NCBI GenBank assembly: GCA_947631335.1
Contig: CANRKZ010000010.1
Span: 1 to 37,093, forward strand
Reading direction: 5' to 3'
DNA from: an uncultured Clostridia bacterium
GTDB taxonomy: Bacteria; Bacillota; Clostridia; TANB77; CAG-508
Length of the DNA stretch: 37,093 nt
The translations under genes were made by a program, and so were the position numbers. Of the stretch, positions 36,951 through 37,093 are shown in pieces. Below the pieces are notes generated by a model. It had not been told where the DNA came from. It saw only the letters and a list, made by a program, of their open reading frames with translations, and made no database searches. Within the stretch, counting starts at the first letter, position 1, and each line of letters starts with the position of its first letter.

Positions 36951-36980
36951 TTGACAAATAGGGTGGAAATTGGTTATAAT
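36951..36980 (+). promoter_or_regulatory. Predicted promoter of tRNA-His
   Basis: Consensus TTGACA (36951-36956), 18 bases, consensus TATAAT (36975-36980). Transcription would begin about 32 bases before the tRNA. The strongest match to consensus in the window. Confidence 0.85.
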
Positions 36981-37018
36981 AATTAATGTGCTCGATGGTT
37001 TAAGTGCACGTAAACAAT

Positions 37019-37093
37019 GGTGGATGTAGCGTAGTTGGTTAACGCGCCAGTTTGTGGCACTGGAGACCGTGGGTTCGAGTCCCATCTTCCACC
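37019..37093 (+). tRNA. tRNA-His (anticodon GTG)
   Basis: Cloverleaf read by eye: an extra 5' G (the G-1 typical of tRNA-His, opposite C73), acceptor GTGGATG/CTTCCAC, D stem GCGT/ACGC, anticodon arm CCAGT-TTGTGGC-ACTGG, T arm GTGGG-TTCGAGT-CCCAT. The anticodon is GTG. One T-T mismatch is present at acceptor pair 6-67. The window ends at the discriminator C, so whether CCA is encoded cannot be seen. Confidence 0.93.

Overview
The window is strongly AT-rich DNA with the gene style of a low-GC Gram-positive of the class Clostridia. Shine-Dalgarno sites are of the AAGGAGG type and promoters are TTGNNN-17-TATAAT. Two secreted proteins are built of clostridial hydrophobic-W (ChW) repeats, a family typical of Clostridia. 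No phage, plasmid or CRISPR genes are present, so this looks like ordinary chromosome carrying a cell-envelope locus. I cannot name the species.

Layout. (1) 12-7331: two large exported peptidoglycan hydrolases made of ChW triplets. One ends in a GH25 lysozyme domain and the other in a glucosaminidase-like domain. The first contains a nearly perfect 651-bp tandem duplication. (2) 7547-14908: a tight seven-gene cluster. It encodes a WecE-type sugar aminotransferase, an ATP-grasp enzyme, a short-chain sugar epimerase/dehydratase, a second DegT-like aminotransferase, an ArnC/GtrB-like polyprenyl-phosphate glycosyltransferase, two overlapping small EamA/SMR-like membrane proteins (ArnE/ArnF-like) and a large GT-C-like membrane protein. 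I read this as make an amino sugar, load it on undecaprenyl phosphate, flip it, and transfer it outside the membrane. (3) 14998-24022: dTDP-L-rhamnose synthesis (rmlD-A-C-B), a Wzt/Wzm-type polysaccharide ABC exporter and four glycosyltransferases, consistent with a rhamnose-containing wall polysaccharide or teichoic acid. (4) 24254-25652: a GtrA/GtrB-type pair, a second lipid-linked-sugar module. (5) 25764-37093: housekeeping genes. These are trpS, obg, a dCMP deaminase, the minus-strand tsaE-tsaB-rimI operon, mreB/mbl, mtaB, a small unknown protein, radA, disA, a membrane-anchored cyclophilin and tRNA-His.

Points deserving attention. The Arn-like amino-sugar decoration module in an apparent Gram-positive is the best candidate for an undescribed system. 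A perfect 31-bp inverted repeat (REPIN-like) lies between trpS and obg and supplies the last codons of trpS. The mreB reading frame is broken by one extra base. radA is preceded by a 14-codon in-frame leader ORF that has the only good ribosome binding site. A short unknown protein carries three copies of a QEI(T/D)(W/F) motif.

Promoters and hairpins were found by eye with hand-counted spacing. No search or folding program was run. No gene-free stretch exceeds 300 bases; the longest (about 180-230 bases) are described under their terminators, promoters or leader.
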